From a virus: a stretch of 64,000 bases of DNA. Under the pieces are notes generated by a model. That model did not search any database. It saw nothing but the letters and a program-made list of their open reading frames with translations, and had not been told where the DNA came from. Every line of letters starts with the position of its first letter. The first letter of the stretch is position 1. Positions 56,856 to 64,000 of this stretch are shown one piece after another. The stretch lies in IMG/VR virus record IMGVR_UViG_3300030202_003452, positions 1 to 64,000 of that record, one strand, 5' to 3'. The position numbers were made by a program, and so were the translations under genes.

Positions 56856-57794
56856 ATGCAACACAACAAACTTAAAATTTTGACAGAAGTTCTAGGGTCT
56901 TACAGAAGATCCAATGATGAATATCTATTCCATTGTCCATACTGTGGCCATCACAAGAAAAAGATGTCAGTCAACTTTTCACTGAACGCTTTCAAGTGCT
57001 GGGTATGTGATCAGCGTGGCAAGAACATCTATCGTCTTGTCCGCAAGTTTGGCAATTACAAGCAACGACAACAGTATCTTGAACTGATCGGTCGTTTGGA
57101 TTTGTCAGAATTTGACAAAATCATGAATGAAATAAACGATGTGGAAGAGCAACAAGTGATCGACCTCCCAAATGAGTTTGTTTCTTTATGCAATAGGCAC
57201 TTACCTTTGGGTTCTAATCGTGCTTTAGACTATTTATACAATCGAGGCATAGAAAAAAATGAGATCCTTAGGTGGAAGATCGGATACTGCGAGAAAGGAA
57301 AATATGGCGGGAGAGTCATTATACCATCGTTTAATGCTGATGGGGACGTTAACTATTTTATCGCTCGCTCTTACGTTGGGCATAACCGTAGGTATCTTAA
57401 TCCGCCTTGCGGTAGAGATATCATCTTTAATGAGTTGAGCGTTGATTGGGATGAGCCTCTCATACTTGTTGAGGGCGTGTTTGATGCAATCGTTGCTGGT
57501 GATAACGCCGTTCCTATTCTTGGCTCAACGCTACGAACTGAGTCGCTGCTGTTCCAAGCAATTGCTGCACATGATACACCAGTGTATCTCGCCTTAGATC
57601 CAGATGCAGAGAAGAAAGCAAGGTGGATTATTATGTCGATGCTTCAATACGATGTTGAGATTTATAAAGTCCCCATTGGCGACTATGAAGACATCGGGTC
57701 AATGAGTCCGGAAACGTTCAAGGACAAACTACGACTATCAGTACCGATAGACAATGAAATGTATTTTTTAGAAAAAATGCTAAATAATATTTGA
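56856..57794 (+). CDS. 61: DnaG/T4 gp61-type DNA primase
   Basis: 312 residues. A zinc-binding domain (CPYC at 27-30, KCWVC with Cys48 and Cys51) is followed by a Toprim domain: ILVEGVFDAIVAG with Glu206 and LALDPDAEKKA with Asp248 and Asp250. The length is near that of T4 gp61 (342). It makes RNA primers for the lagging strand with a gp41-type helicase, which must be encoded outside the window. It has its own weak promoter and is followed by the tRNA promoter. Confidence 0.9.
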   Translation: MQHNKLKILTEVLGSYRRSNDEYLFHCPYCGHHKKKMSVNFSLNAFKCWVCDQRGKNIYRLVRKFGNYKQRQQYLELIGRLDLSEFDKIMNEINDVEEQQVIDLPNEFVSLCNRHLPLGSNRALDYLYNRGIEKNEILRWKIGYCEKGKYGGRVIIPSFNADGDVNYFIARSYVGHNRRYLNPPCGRDIIFNELSVDWDEPLILVEGVFDAIVAGDNAVPILGSTLRTESLLFQAIAAHDTPVYLALDPDAEKKARWIIMSMLQYDVEIYKVPIGDYEDIGSMSPETFKDKLRLSVPIDNEMYFLEKMLNNI

Positions 57795-57818
57795 CAAAAA
57801 TTATAAACATGTTACATT
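57791..57818 (+). promoter_or_regulatory. Sigma-70-like promoter for tRNA-Leu and thioredoxin
   Basis: TTGACA (57791-57796), 16-bp spacer, TACATT (57813-57818). It lies just before the tRNA gene and overlaps the primase stop. Confidence 0.6.
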
Positions 57819-57826
57819 ACAAGTAT

Positions 57827-57912
57827 GGGATTGTGGTGGAATCGGTAGACACACCAGACTTAAAATCTGTTGCTCATTGAGCGTGGGGGTTCAAGTCCCC
57901 CCAATCCCACCA
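57827..57912 (+). tRNA. tRNA-Leu (anticodon UAA)
   Basis: 86 nt with the 3' CCA encoded (57910-57912). Acceptor GGGATTG pairs with CAATCCC; the anticodon TAA (57861-57863) lies in loop CTTAAAA; the long variable arm GCTC-ATT-GAGC is the class II form expected for leucine; the T arm is GGGGG-TTCAAGT-CCCCC. It reads UUA (and UUG by wobble), which suits AT-rich phage genes. The first anticodon-stem pair (C-U) is mismatched; otherwise it looks functional. Confidence 0.95.
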
Positions 57913-57934
57913 ATATCAACAAAGGAAAAAAACA

Positions 57935-58255
57935 ATGCAAGTTATAGACAATAGAGAGAAATTTGAAGAGTTAACTTCCGCAGGGAACGTGATAGTACAG
58001 TTTTCAGCAGGATGGTGTCAACCGTGCAAGGTTCTGAGTAGGACAATGGCTAGTGTAACACCTGAACACTCAGACGTTTATTTTTACAAAGTGGACATTG
58101 ACTCAATGGACAGATCACTAATTAATCATTACAATGTTAGATCTGTACCTCGACTACTTATGTTTGTCAACGGTGAAGATGTCGCGGAACTTATTGGTGC
58201 CAAAGGTACAGATGAGATCAATGGTTTCATTAATTCAAATAAGGAGAACTCATGA
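57935..58255 (+). CDS. Thioredoxin-like protein
   Basis: 106 residues, thioredoxin length. SAGWCQPCKVLS holds the redox pair Cys28 and Cys31, with SVPRLLMF as the cis-Pro loop. The motif WCQPC differs from WCGPC of E. coli by one residue. It may keep phage ribonucleotide reductase reduced or act as an enzyme partner; neither is visible here. It lies 22 nt after the tRNA and overlaps the next gene by 4 nt. Confidence 0.9.
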   Translation: MQVIDNREKFEELTSAGNVIVQFSAGWCQPCKVLSRTMASVTPEHSDVYFYKVDIDSMDRSLINHYNVRSVPRLLMFVNGEDVAELIGAKGTDEINGFINSNKENS

Positions 58256-58467
58256 GTAAGGATATTTTTATGCCGCTTTATCGCGATGAAGACGAGACTT
58301 GGCTGGAGGCCGCAGAACGTCACGCAGATAACTACGGACTAAAGGACGACGTTCAGGCTATCTACTATGAGTTTATAAGAGAAGGCTATGATGATGTCAT
58401 GGCAGCAGTAGAGGCACTAGAACAACTAAAAATACCTCTAGATGGCTTAGAGGAAGAGTCCGCTTAA
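58252..58467 (+). CDS. Small acidic phage protein of unknown function
   Basis: 71 residues, acidic and helical (TWLEAAERHADNYGLKDDVQ), with no cysteine or membrane segment. Coupled to thioredoxin by an ATGA overlap. Not recognised. Its last 21 nt overlap the end of the minus-strand gene. Confidence 0.78.
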   Translation: MSKDIFMPLYRDEDETWLEAAERHADNYGLKDDVQAIYYEFIREGYDDVMAAVEALEQLKIPLDGLEEESA

Positions 58468-58614
58468 TAAAGCGGCAAGAAAAATAATTCCAAAAACTGG
58501 TGCTGTCACGTAGTCATCCGTAAGATCAAATTGTCGCCGATCCCTAACAGAGTTAATAAGATCAGTTGAAAAAATTGCAATTATCATGACTAAAAAAACA
58601 GCCAACCAGTTCAT
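58447..58614 (-). CDS. Small two-helix membrane protein on the minus strand, holin-like
   Basis: 55 residues, too short for many gene callers. Translation on the minus strand from ATG 58614 gives a membrane helix (NWLAVFLVMIIAIF), a charged middle (NSVRDRRQFDLTDDY) and a second helix (PVFGIIFLAALLSGLFL). GGGGG lies 8 nt before the ATG, and a CTATTTA motif in the correct orientation ends 21 nt upstream. It fills the only gap above 150 nt in the window and is the only supported minus-strand gene. Two helices with a polar loop fit a small holin, antiholin or other membrane protein; the function is not shown. Confidence 0.65.
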   Translation of the reverse strand: MNWLAVFLVMIIAIFSTDLINSVRDRRQFDLTDDYVTAPVFGIIFLAALLSGLFL

Positions 58615-58635
58615 TCATGAGACCCCCGGTATTTC

Positions 58636-58642
58636 TAAATAG
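58636..58642 (-). promoter_or_regulatory. CTATTTA motif on the minus strand, candidate late promoter
   Basis: Reads CTATTTA on the minus strand, 21 nt before the ATG at 58614, with GGGGG between. It is in the same orientation and spacing as the sites before gene 6 and 53021, but faces left. Confidence 0.5.
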
Positions 58643-58677
58643 TCCCGAGGATATCGAATCTATACGCAGGAGGAACA

Positions 58678-61600
58678 ATGACTAGATTTGCTCACATTAG
58701 CGATACACATATTAGAAATGTAAAGTATCAAGAAGAATATAAAATAGTCTTCAAACAGATTTACGAATCTCTTGAAAGAGAACAACCTGACTACATTATC
58801 CATACGGGAGATATTGCTCACACAAAAACGCAATTGTCCCCAGAGTATTTTGAGTTGTGTTCTGACTTTCTTAAAAACTTGGCAGACATTGCACCAACCT
58901 ATGTCATTCTCGGTAACCACGATGGGAATCTTAAGAATGATAATAGACAGGATGCAATTACGCCGATCATTGAGGCACTAGGCCACCCTAATCTTCATCT
59001 ACTGAAAAACTCAGGAGAAACAAGGTTGGGAAAAAAGATCACCCTTAATGTTCTTTCGGTCTTTGATCGAGACAACTGGAAGGCTCCAAGCAGCAAGTCT
59101 AGAATTAACATTGCACTTTATCATGGGGCAATCCGTGGTTGCAAAATTTCTGATGGGTTTACTTTAGAAAGCGGCGAGGACTCAATCAATATCTTTGATG
59201 AGTTTGACTATGCTATGCTTGGAGATATCCACAGGCGACAAAAACTTGATGAAGAAGGTCGCATCTGGTATGCCGGATCTACAGTACAACAAAACTTTGG
59301 CGAATCTTTGCTTAAAGGTTATTTGCTGTGGGACATCCGAGGCAAAAAGAAGTTTAAAGTTGAACCACGACTGTTTATGTCACCGCGACCATTTGTCACT
59401 GTGGAAGTAAACCAGGACGGCACTTTACCGAAAACTGATGTGCCAAGAAACGCAAGGCTCAGATTGGTCTCACATTACAATCTACCGCTCGCAAAGTTGC
59501 GTAGGGCCTGTGACTATGCCCGAACCAAATGGAGTGCCTATACGGTCAATTTCGTCAACAAGGCAGGCTATTCTGGACTGGGACTAGATGGAAATAACCC
59601 AGACAGTAAAATTATCAACATGCGAGACCCAAATACACAAGAAAAATATATCAAAGAGTTCTTGGCAGACAAAGAGATTACTGATGATGTGTTAGACAGG
59701 ATTATTGAACTTAATTCAAACTATAATAAGCAAATTGAAACTAGTGAAGATGTATCTAGGAACATTATCTGGAAACTTCGTAAAATGAAATGGAACAACT
59801 TGTTTAATTATGGTGAAAAGAACGAACTTGATTTTACAAAACTTAACGGACTTGTTGGTATCTTTGGTAAAAACTATTCTGGTAAATCAAGCATTATTGA
59901 TTCTGTTCTTTTTGGCATGTTCAATACGACATCAAAGACCGAGCGTAAAAATGTGCATTTGATTAATCAGAACAAAGAGAAGGCCAGGGTACAACTGGAT
60001 ATTGGAGTTGGTAACGATACGTTCAAGATCACTCGTTCACTTGAGGCATACGAGAAAAAGAGTAAAGGCACCATAACGAAAGAAGCAAAAACAGACCTAG
60101 ACTTTACCAAGTATGCACTTGGAACAATGGCAGAGAGCAAGAACGGCACAACTCGTAACGAGACAGACCTGAACATCAGAAGAGCCTTTGGTACCTTTGA
60201 GGATTTCATGATCACCTCTATGTCCTCCCAACTTGATTCTTTAGGTTTCATTAACGAAGGGTCCACTAAACGTAAAGAGATTCTCGCAAAATTTCTTGAT
60301 TTACAAATGTTCGAAGAGAAACATAAACTGGCCAAGAAAGACTCCGCAGAACTTAAGGGTATCATAAAACACCTCAGTACCATTGATTGGAATAAGAAAC
60401 TGGTCCATGGCCAAGAGGCACTAGAAGAAATTTTAGAGGAGATAGAACAGCAGTCTGGTTTGTGCGAAAAACTCAAAGCAAGGATAAAAGAACTGGAAGA
60501 AGAATCTGACCTTATTGGAGACCAATTGCGTTCTGTAGAGGATGGTTGGATTGATATAACTCAGGTTGAATCTAACTTAGAAGAAAAAGAGAGAGAGAAG
60601 TCTAATCTCGTTGGTAAAATTAAATTAATGAACGTATCCCGATTAGAATTTGAAAACAAACTCAGATCTGCCATTAATAACCTAAACCCAGAAGAGTTAT
60701 CTAGATTGGATGGCTTGGTCCAAAAACACAAAGAGTTGCTATACGAACATGAACAAATGTCACTTGATCTCAAGCCAAAAGAAACAAAGTTGCGTAATCT
60801 AAACAAAAAGATTGCTATGCTTCATGACCATGAGTATGATCCAGATTGTAGGTTCTGTTGTGATAACAAGTTTGTTAAGGATGCTAATAAAGCAAAGGGA
60901 GAAGCCCCAGTTATTGAACAGCAAATCAAAACACTACAGGACGAGATTGTATTCTTAGAGTCTGAAATGGAGGCGCTTGATTTTGATACCATAACAGAAA
61001 AACGCGATCAACTTGCAAGTTTTGAGGAACAAAAGACAGACTTTGAAGCCAAGATTCAAAAGATCACAACTCAAATTCAAATGTGGAATGCAACAAAGCA
61101 ACTTGTAAAATCGGAGATTAGAGAATTAAGAAAGAAGAAAGATCACTACTATGAAAATCAAGAGGCCTTTGACAACATTGACTCTCTAAAAAGAGACGTT
61201 AGATCTGTCAGAGCAATGATTGAAAACAAGACTCGTGACCTCGCTCGATGCGAAAAGAAGACAATGGGCCTTGTATCCGAAGAGGGCGCAACCCGACAAC
61301 AAATAAAGGAGGCAGAAGCAAAACTAGCAGAGATTCAAACTTACGAGAGAGACTACATTGCATACGATCTTTTCATTCAAGCAATGCATCCCAACGGGGT
61401 TTCTTACAGGGTTATCAGATCAATGCTATCAGTCATCAACTCAGAGATTGCAAAGATTCTAAACAGTATTGTTGACTTTGAAGTGTTCTTTGATAACGTT
61501 GGCAGCAAACTTGAAATCTACATTAAACATCCAAAATACGATCCTCGACCTTTATCGATGGGTTCCGGAGCAGAAAAGACAATTGCTTCGATGGCTATTC

Positions 61601-61833
61601 GCTTAGGTCTAATCTCGATAACCAATCTTCCAAAATCGGAATTGTTTATCCTTGACGAACCGGCAACGGCATTGGATGCAGAACACATGGACGGTTTTAT
61701 CAGACTTCTTCAAATGATTAAGTCACAATTTAAGACGGTTCTGTTGATTTCGCACCTCGAAACCCTCAAAGACGTTGTTGATATGACAATTGACATACAG
61801 AAGAAAGACGGATACGCACACGTCCAAATCTAA
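58678..61833 (+). CDS. 46/47: Fused gp47-gp46 (SbcD-SbcC, Mre11-Rad50) recombination nuclease
   Basis: 1051 residues. Residues 1-330 are an SbcD/Mre11 phosphoesterase: AHISDTHI, HTGDIAH, GNHDG and LGDIHRRQ are its metal motifs. From about 365 the protein is SbcC/Rad50-like: WNNLFNYGE, Walker A FGKNYSGKSS near 395-405, long coiled coils flanking a zinc hook CRFC (724-727), signature LSMGSGAEKTIASMA near 958 and Walker B/D-loop LDEPATALD near 990. In T4 these are two proteins, gp47 and gp46, that resect DNA ends for recombination and degrade host DNA. Here no stop separates them. An AGGAGGA site precedes the ATG; a terminator follows the stop. Confidence 0.93.
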   Translation: MTRFAHISDTHIRNVKYQEEYKIVFKQIYESLEREQPDYIIHTGDIAHTKTQLSPEYFELCSDFLKNLADIAPTYVILGNHDGNLKNDNRQDAITPIIEALGHPNLHLLKNSGETRLGKKITLNVLSVFDRDNWKAPSSKSRINIALYHGAIRGCKISDGFTLESGEDSINIFDEFDYAMLGDIHRRQKLDEEGRIWYAGSTVQQNFGESLLKGYLLWDIRGKKKFKVEPRLFMSPRPFVTVEVNQDGTLPKTDVPRNARLRLVSHYNLPLAKLRRACDYARTKWSAYTVNFVNKAGYSGLGLDGNNPDSKIINMRDPNTQEKYIKEFLADKEITDDVLDRIIELNSNYNKQIETSEDVSRNIIWKLRKMKWNNLFNYGEKNELDFTKLNGLVGIFGKNYSGKSSIIDSVLFGMFNTTSKTERKNVHLINQNKEKARVQLDIGVGNDTFKITRSLEAYEKKSKGTITKEAKTDLDFTKYALGTMAESKNGTTRNETDLNIRRAFGTFEDFMITSMSSQLDSLGFINEGSTKRKEILAKFLDLQMFEEKHKLAKKDSAELKGIIKHLSTIDWNKKLVHGQEALEEILEEIEQQSGLCEKLKARIKELEEESDLIGDQLRSVEDGWIDITQVESNLEEKEREKSNLVGKIKLMNVSRLEFENKLRSAINNLNPEELSRLDGLVQKHKELLYEHEQMSLDLKPKETKLRNLNKKIAMLHDHEYDPDCRFCCDNKFVKDANKAKGEAPVIEQQIKTLQDEIVFLESEMEALDFDTITEKRDQLASFEEQKTDFEAKIQKITTQIQMWNATKQLVKSEIRELRKKKDHYYENQEAFDNIDSLKRDVRSVRAMIENKTRDLARCEKKTMGLVSEEGATRQQIKEAEAKLAEIQTYERDYIAYDLFIQAMHPNGVSYRVIRSMLSVINSEIAKILNSIVDFEVFFDNVGSKLEIYIKHPKYDPRPLSMGSGAEKTIASMAIRLGLISITNLPKSELFILDEPATALDAEHMDGFIRLLQMIKSQFKTVLLISHLETLKDVVDMTIDIQKKDGYAHVQI

Positions 61834-61841
61834 ACTTGAAG

Positions 61842-61873
61842 CCTATTTAGAGTAAAATCTAGATAGGTTTTTT
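61842..61873 (+). terminator. Rho-independent terminator after the gp47-46 gene
   Basis: CCTATTTAGA (61842-61851) pairs with TCTAGATAGG (61858-61867), 10 bp with one G-U pair and a 6-nt loop, then six T (61868-61873). A CTATTTA motif forms part of the left arm, so terminator and candidate late promoter overlap. Confidence 0.7.
61843..61849 (+). promoter_or_regulatory. CTATTTA motif, candidate late promoter for the 61891 operon
   Basis: CTATTTA within the left arm of the terminator, 41 nt before the ATG at 61891. GGAG (61880-61883) is the ribosome site. Confidence 0.4.
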
Positions 61874-61890
61874 GTTTATGGAGACTAAAA

Positions 61891-62262
61891 ATGAAACTTA
61901 CAGAAGAAAGATTAGTAAAGATGATCTTAGAGGAACTTGATGCGATGGGAGAGGCGTATAGGGGTTCCGCCGGACAGCCTTTAAGTCGTGCTCAAAGAAG
62001 GGCGGCTAGGATGAAAAGACGAACTGGGGGACCTGGAACAATGGAACCACGAAAAAAAGGAACAGAAGAAGAAGAGGCCAAGCGTACTGCCAAGCGTGCG
62101 CTTGATCTCGCTGCGAGACCAACATTGATGATGATTCGGAAAGATATAGAAAATGAAAAAAAGACACAATATGATGTAGAACGGGACGTTTATAACTATA
62201 TCAAGAAATTGTCTAGGGATGACCAAGACGTTCTGGATCGCCTAACAATTAAGGAGGACTAA
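61891..62262 (+). CDS. Small basic phage protein of unknown function
   Basis: 123 residues. The start KLTEERLVKMILEELD is a short amphipathic helix of a type seen at the start of many marine phage proteins; the rest is very basic, then helical (RAQRRAARMKRRTGG). No domain recognised. First gene of the 61891-63322 cluster, with a good ribosome site. Nucleic acid or head-interior binding would fit the charge but is only a guess. Confidence 0.75.
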   Translation: MKLTEERLVKMILEELDAMGEAYRGSAGQPLSRAQRRAARMKRRTGGPGTMEPRKKGTEEEEAKRTAKRALDLAARPTLMMIRKDIENEKKTQYDVERDVYNYIKKLSRDDQDVLDRLTIKED

Positions 62263-62265
62263 AAA

Positions 62266-62544
62266 ATGGATTTAAAAGAAGAAGTAATAGACAGAGTAGA
62301 GGCTGTCGTTGAAAACATCGATTGCGAAAGTGTTGCTGCTGAGTTGCACCTTGATGACCCAGAGTTGGGCGTTTTGGATGCTGTTCAAGAAAAACTAATC
62401 TCAAGAAAACTTCTTGTGTTTGGTGTTGCAACCGCTCTTATGATCTGGTCAAACCTTGACCCGGATACTTGGGGACTTATTGCAATGATGTACATCGGTG
62501 GTCAATCTGCCATTGACCTTGCTAAGACTTGGAGACACGGATAA
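62266..62544 (+). CDS. Small membrane protein, holin-like
   Basis: 92 residues. An acidic soluble N-terminal half is followed by two hydrophobic segments (LLVFGVATALMIW and TWGLIAMMYIGGQSAIDL) joined by a short turn, and a basic end (KTWRHG). Two helices and this size fit a class II holin. AAGGAGG lies 8 nt before the ATG. It is the first of three membrane proteins in a row. Confidence 0.72.
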   Translation: MDLKEEVIDRVEAVVENIDCESVAAELHLDDPELGVLDAVQEKLISRKLLVFGVATALMIWSNLDPDTWGLIAMMYIGGQSAIDLAKTWRHG

Positions 62545-62927
62545 TGACCTGGTGGCCAGCATTTAAACTGTGGTGTAAACACAATTGGAAAGTGCTGGTC
62601 ATCGGTGCATCCATCTTAATTGCATTTCTTGCTGGAAACAGAAGAACAGCAGCAGCCAAAGCGCAACTTAAGTCAACAAGAGAGTTGTACAAGAAAGAAC
62701 GCGAGGCTCTAAAAAATCTAGATGCCGAAGAAGATGATCTTAAGCAAAAAGCACAAGAGAAATACAAGAAGGCAATAGCAGTTGCTGACAGGCAGATGCA
62801 CGAGTCTCGTGATGAGTTAGAGAAAAGAAGAGCAGAGAGGGTTAAGGAACTATTGGTAGAGAACAGTCATGACCCGAAAGTTATCGACGACATACTCTAC
62901 AAAGAATTTGGGATTAAAAATAAATGA
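62544..62927 (+). CDS. N-anchored coiled-coil membrane protein, spanin-like
   Basis: 127 residues from ATG 62544, sharing a base with the previous TAA (the in-frame TTG at 62529 is inside the previous gene). One membrane helix near residues 15-35 (WKVLVIGASILIAFLAG) is followed by a long charged coiled coil (residues 40-110). This is the plan of Rz-type inner-membrane spanins. No sequence family is recognised. Overlaps the next gene by 4 nt. Confidence 0.7.
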   Translation: MTWWPAFKLWCKHNWKVLVIGASILIAFLAGNRRTAAAKAQLKSTRELYKKEREALKNLDAEEDDLKQKAQEKYKKAIAVADRQMHESRDELEKRRAERVKELLVENSHDPKVIDDILYKEFGIKNK

Positions 62928-63322
62928 TTTTTTTGTTTTTTTCACTTGCAATTGCTGAGCCTTTGAGTTATACTATAAAGAAGGGTGATCCTGCCCCTAT
63001 TGATGGTAGACTATTCAACGACGAAGCAGTTGTTAATTTAATTGCCAGTAACGAAAAGTTACAAGATCAGTGCGAAATCTCTCTACAATACCAAGGTAAA
63101 ACTCTGGCCGCTGAACATGCGCTAGAAATGGAATACGTAAAGGCAGAACTTGAGATTGAAAAGAAGAAAAGCGAGACTTTAATTGGATTACGAGACGAGC
63201 AAATAGAACTACTACAGAAGCAACAAAGCCCATACCGCACAATTGGTTGGTTTCTAGCAGGCTTTGGATTAGGAACAGGAGCATCGATTGCGACTTATTA
63301 CGCAGCGAAGAACATACAATGA
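62924..63322 (+). CDS. Exported coiled-coil protein with C-terminal membrane helix
   Basis: 132 residues. A short signal-like start (IFLFFSLAIA then EP) is followed by KKGDPAPIDGRLF, a coiled coil (VKAELEIEKKKSETLIGL) and a C-terminal helix (TIGWFLAGFGLGTGASIATY). It is anchored at the C-terminus and lies outside the cytoplasm. There is no lipobox cysteine, so it is not a typical o-spanin or u-spanin. Position after the N-anchored coiled-coil gene suggests a partner in envelope disruption. Confidence 0.68.
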   Translation: MIFLFFSLAIAEPLSYTIKKGDPAPIDGRLFNDEAVVNLIASNEKLQDQCEISLQYQGKTLAAEHALEMEYVKAELEIEKKKSETLIGLRDEQIELLQKQQSPYRTIGWFLAGFGLGTGASIATYYAAKNIQ

Positions 63323-63750
63323 TTAAAATTAGAATTATCAAAGCAATGAAGCAACTTATGGGATTTGCATGTCCCGAAGCAACTCAAGATTTGGAGTTAA
63401 ACACAAAGAATCGTGATGCTTCAATCAAAGCCGAACACATTCAGTACGGCCCTCTTAATGTAGATGAGCCGGGTGATTACTGGAAGGACATCGCTGAGTA
63501 CTGGAACACCACTGAGAAGGCAGCAAAGAAGTCTTTATGTGGTAACTGTGTTGCGTTTGACATCAGCCCTAGAATGGATGACTGCATGCCCGGCCAGGTA
63601 TCTGATGAAGATGGCCGTCTAGGGTATTGCTGGATGCATCACTTTAAGTGCCATAGCGCACGTTCGTGCAGAACATGGGCAAAGGGCGGCCCAATTACGG
63701 AGGACACTATTTCTTACGATTGGCAAGAGAGAGGTGAGAGTGCCCAATAA
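63319..63750 (+). CDS. Conserved Cys-rich phage protein
   Basis: 143 residues from ATG 63319, overlapping the previous stop. LCGNCVAFDISPRMDDC and GYCWMHHFKCHSARSC contain six cysteines and two histidines in a compact pattern, fit for zinc or an iron-sulfur cluster. I recall similar proteins in T4-like marine phages, without a known function. It overlaps the right-edge gene. Confidence 0.8.
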   Translation: MIKIRIIKAMKQLMGFACPEATQDLELNTKNRDASIKAEHIQYGPLNVDEPGDYWKDIAEYWNTTEKAAKKSLCGNCVAFDISPRMDDCMPGQVSDEDGRLGYCWMHHFKCHSARSCRTWAKGGPITEDTISYDWQERGESAQ

Positions 63751-64000
63751 AGATCCAAACTATGCTGTTAAGGTAGAGCAGGCAATTGCAAAAAAATACG
63801 GCAAAGATACCGTTGTAAACCCAAAATCTCTATGGGATAACGAAAAAGAACAACAGTACGTTGCTGGACTCAAAGAAACTTACGTGAGAGAGACGTTAGA
63901 AGACTATGACAAAGTTGAGGTCGAAGGCGTTTTTATTCCGAGAAAACTAGTTAAAGAAGAGTCTAGTCGCTCTTGTCCAGTTTGTAATACTTATTCGTTT
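63740..64000 (+). CDS. Partial gene, zinc-ribbon-like protein (3' end missing)
   Basis: At least 87 residues from GTG 63740 (an alternative GTG lies at 63734), open to the right edge. The visible part is charged and ends CPVCN, the first half of a possible zinc ribbon. GAGAGG precedes the start. It overlaps the previous gene by 11 nt, as is usual in this window. Not recognised. Confidence 0.65.
   Translation, partial: MPNKDPNYAVKVEQAIAKKYGKDTVVNPKSLWDNEKEQQYVAGLKETYVRETLEDYDKVEVEGVFIPRKLVKEESSRSCPVCNTYSF

Noticed and set aside
47349-57236. CTATTTA copies at 47349 and 57230
   Set aside because: Both lie inside well-supported genes, far from any start codon, and are expected by chance in AT-rich coding DNA.
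58460-58475. Hairpin CCGCTT-AATA-AAGCGG as a terminator
   Set aside because: No T-run follows on either strand, and it lies inside the end of the minus-strand gene.
59967-60476. Minus-strand open frame of 169 codons
   Set aside because: It lies fully inside the coiled-coil part of the gp47-46 gene, has no ribosome site, and its Ser/Leu-rich composition is that expected from the reverse of Glu/Lys-rich coding DNA.
62924-63322. Unimolecular spanin
   Set aside because: There is a signal-like start and a C-terminal helix, but no lipobox cysteine, so the term is not justified.
1-64000. Integrase, transposase, insertion sequence or attachment site
   Set aside because: None is seen. The tRNA-Leu is a complete phage gene with its own promoter, with no flanking repeat or integrase.

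Overview
The window is an AT-rich, almost entirely plus-strand piece of a contractile-tailed (T4-like) bacteriophage genome, most likely from a marine phage. The T4-type core genes show this: a gp25 baseplate wedge protein (32367), a gp6/baseplate-J protein (32783), a gp55-type late sigma factor (about 22588), a gp61-type primase (56856), a RuvC-like resolvase (56296) and the gp47/gp46 (Mre11/Rad50) recombination nuclease (58678). PIN-PhoH, a Cas4-like nuclease, thioredoxin and one tRNA-Leu are common companions in marine myoviruses. No capsid, portal, terminase, DNA polymerase or photosystem gene is present, so the host cannot be named. Both edges cut through genes.

Layout: (1) 2-5974: a large unknown protein, PhoH, a zinc metallopeptidase and a Cas4-like nuclease. 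(2) 6053-21786: a 15.7-kb glycan island of 17 tightly packed genes. It holds glycosyltransferases (two GT4, one GT-B-like, one GT2, GT11 and GT10 fucosyltransferases, a GT29 sialyltransferase-like protein), a cytidylyltransferase-cupin fusion, an SDR, a dehydroquinate-synthase-like sugar cyclase, a lysine-6-transaminase-like enzyme, a SIS isomerase, Fcl, a ColD-like dehydratase, Gmd, an epimerase and a sulfotransferase. (3) 21773-23572: small genes and the late sigma factor, run on from the island. (4) 23569-56272: baseplate and tail genes, including four giant proteins of 1009 to 2202 residues. (5) 56296-61833: DNA repair and replication genes with tRNA-Leu and thioredoxin. (6) 61891-63322: small membrane proteins that look like a lysis cassette, then two conserved small Cys-rich genes at the right edge.

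Two kinds of promoter signal can be read. Six sites fit a host sigma-70 promoter (TTGACW, 16-17 bp, mostly TG-T-TATAAT); they precede the metallopeptidase, the glycan island, the ColD-like gene, ruvC, the primase and the tRNA. Five gaps contain CTATTTA a short distance upstream of a start codon, one of them on the minus strand before an overlooked 55-residue membrane protein (58447-58614). I infer that CTATTTA is the late promoter element used with the gp55-like factor.

The island appears to make and attach sugars. Gmd and Fcl can make GDP-fucose for the two fucosyltransferases, Gmd and the ColD-like enzyme could branch to a 3,6-dideoxy sugar, and a five-gene module (12561-17217) looks like a route to an activated amino-cyclitol or similar unusual sugar. 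The sulfotransferase and GT29-like protein would decorate the product. Whether the target is the virion or the host surface cannot be read from sequence. The five-gene module with its variant cyclase active site is the best candidate for an undescribed system.
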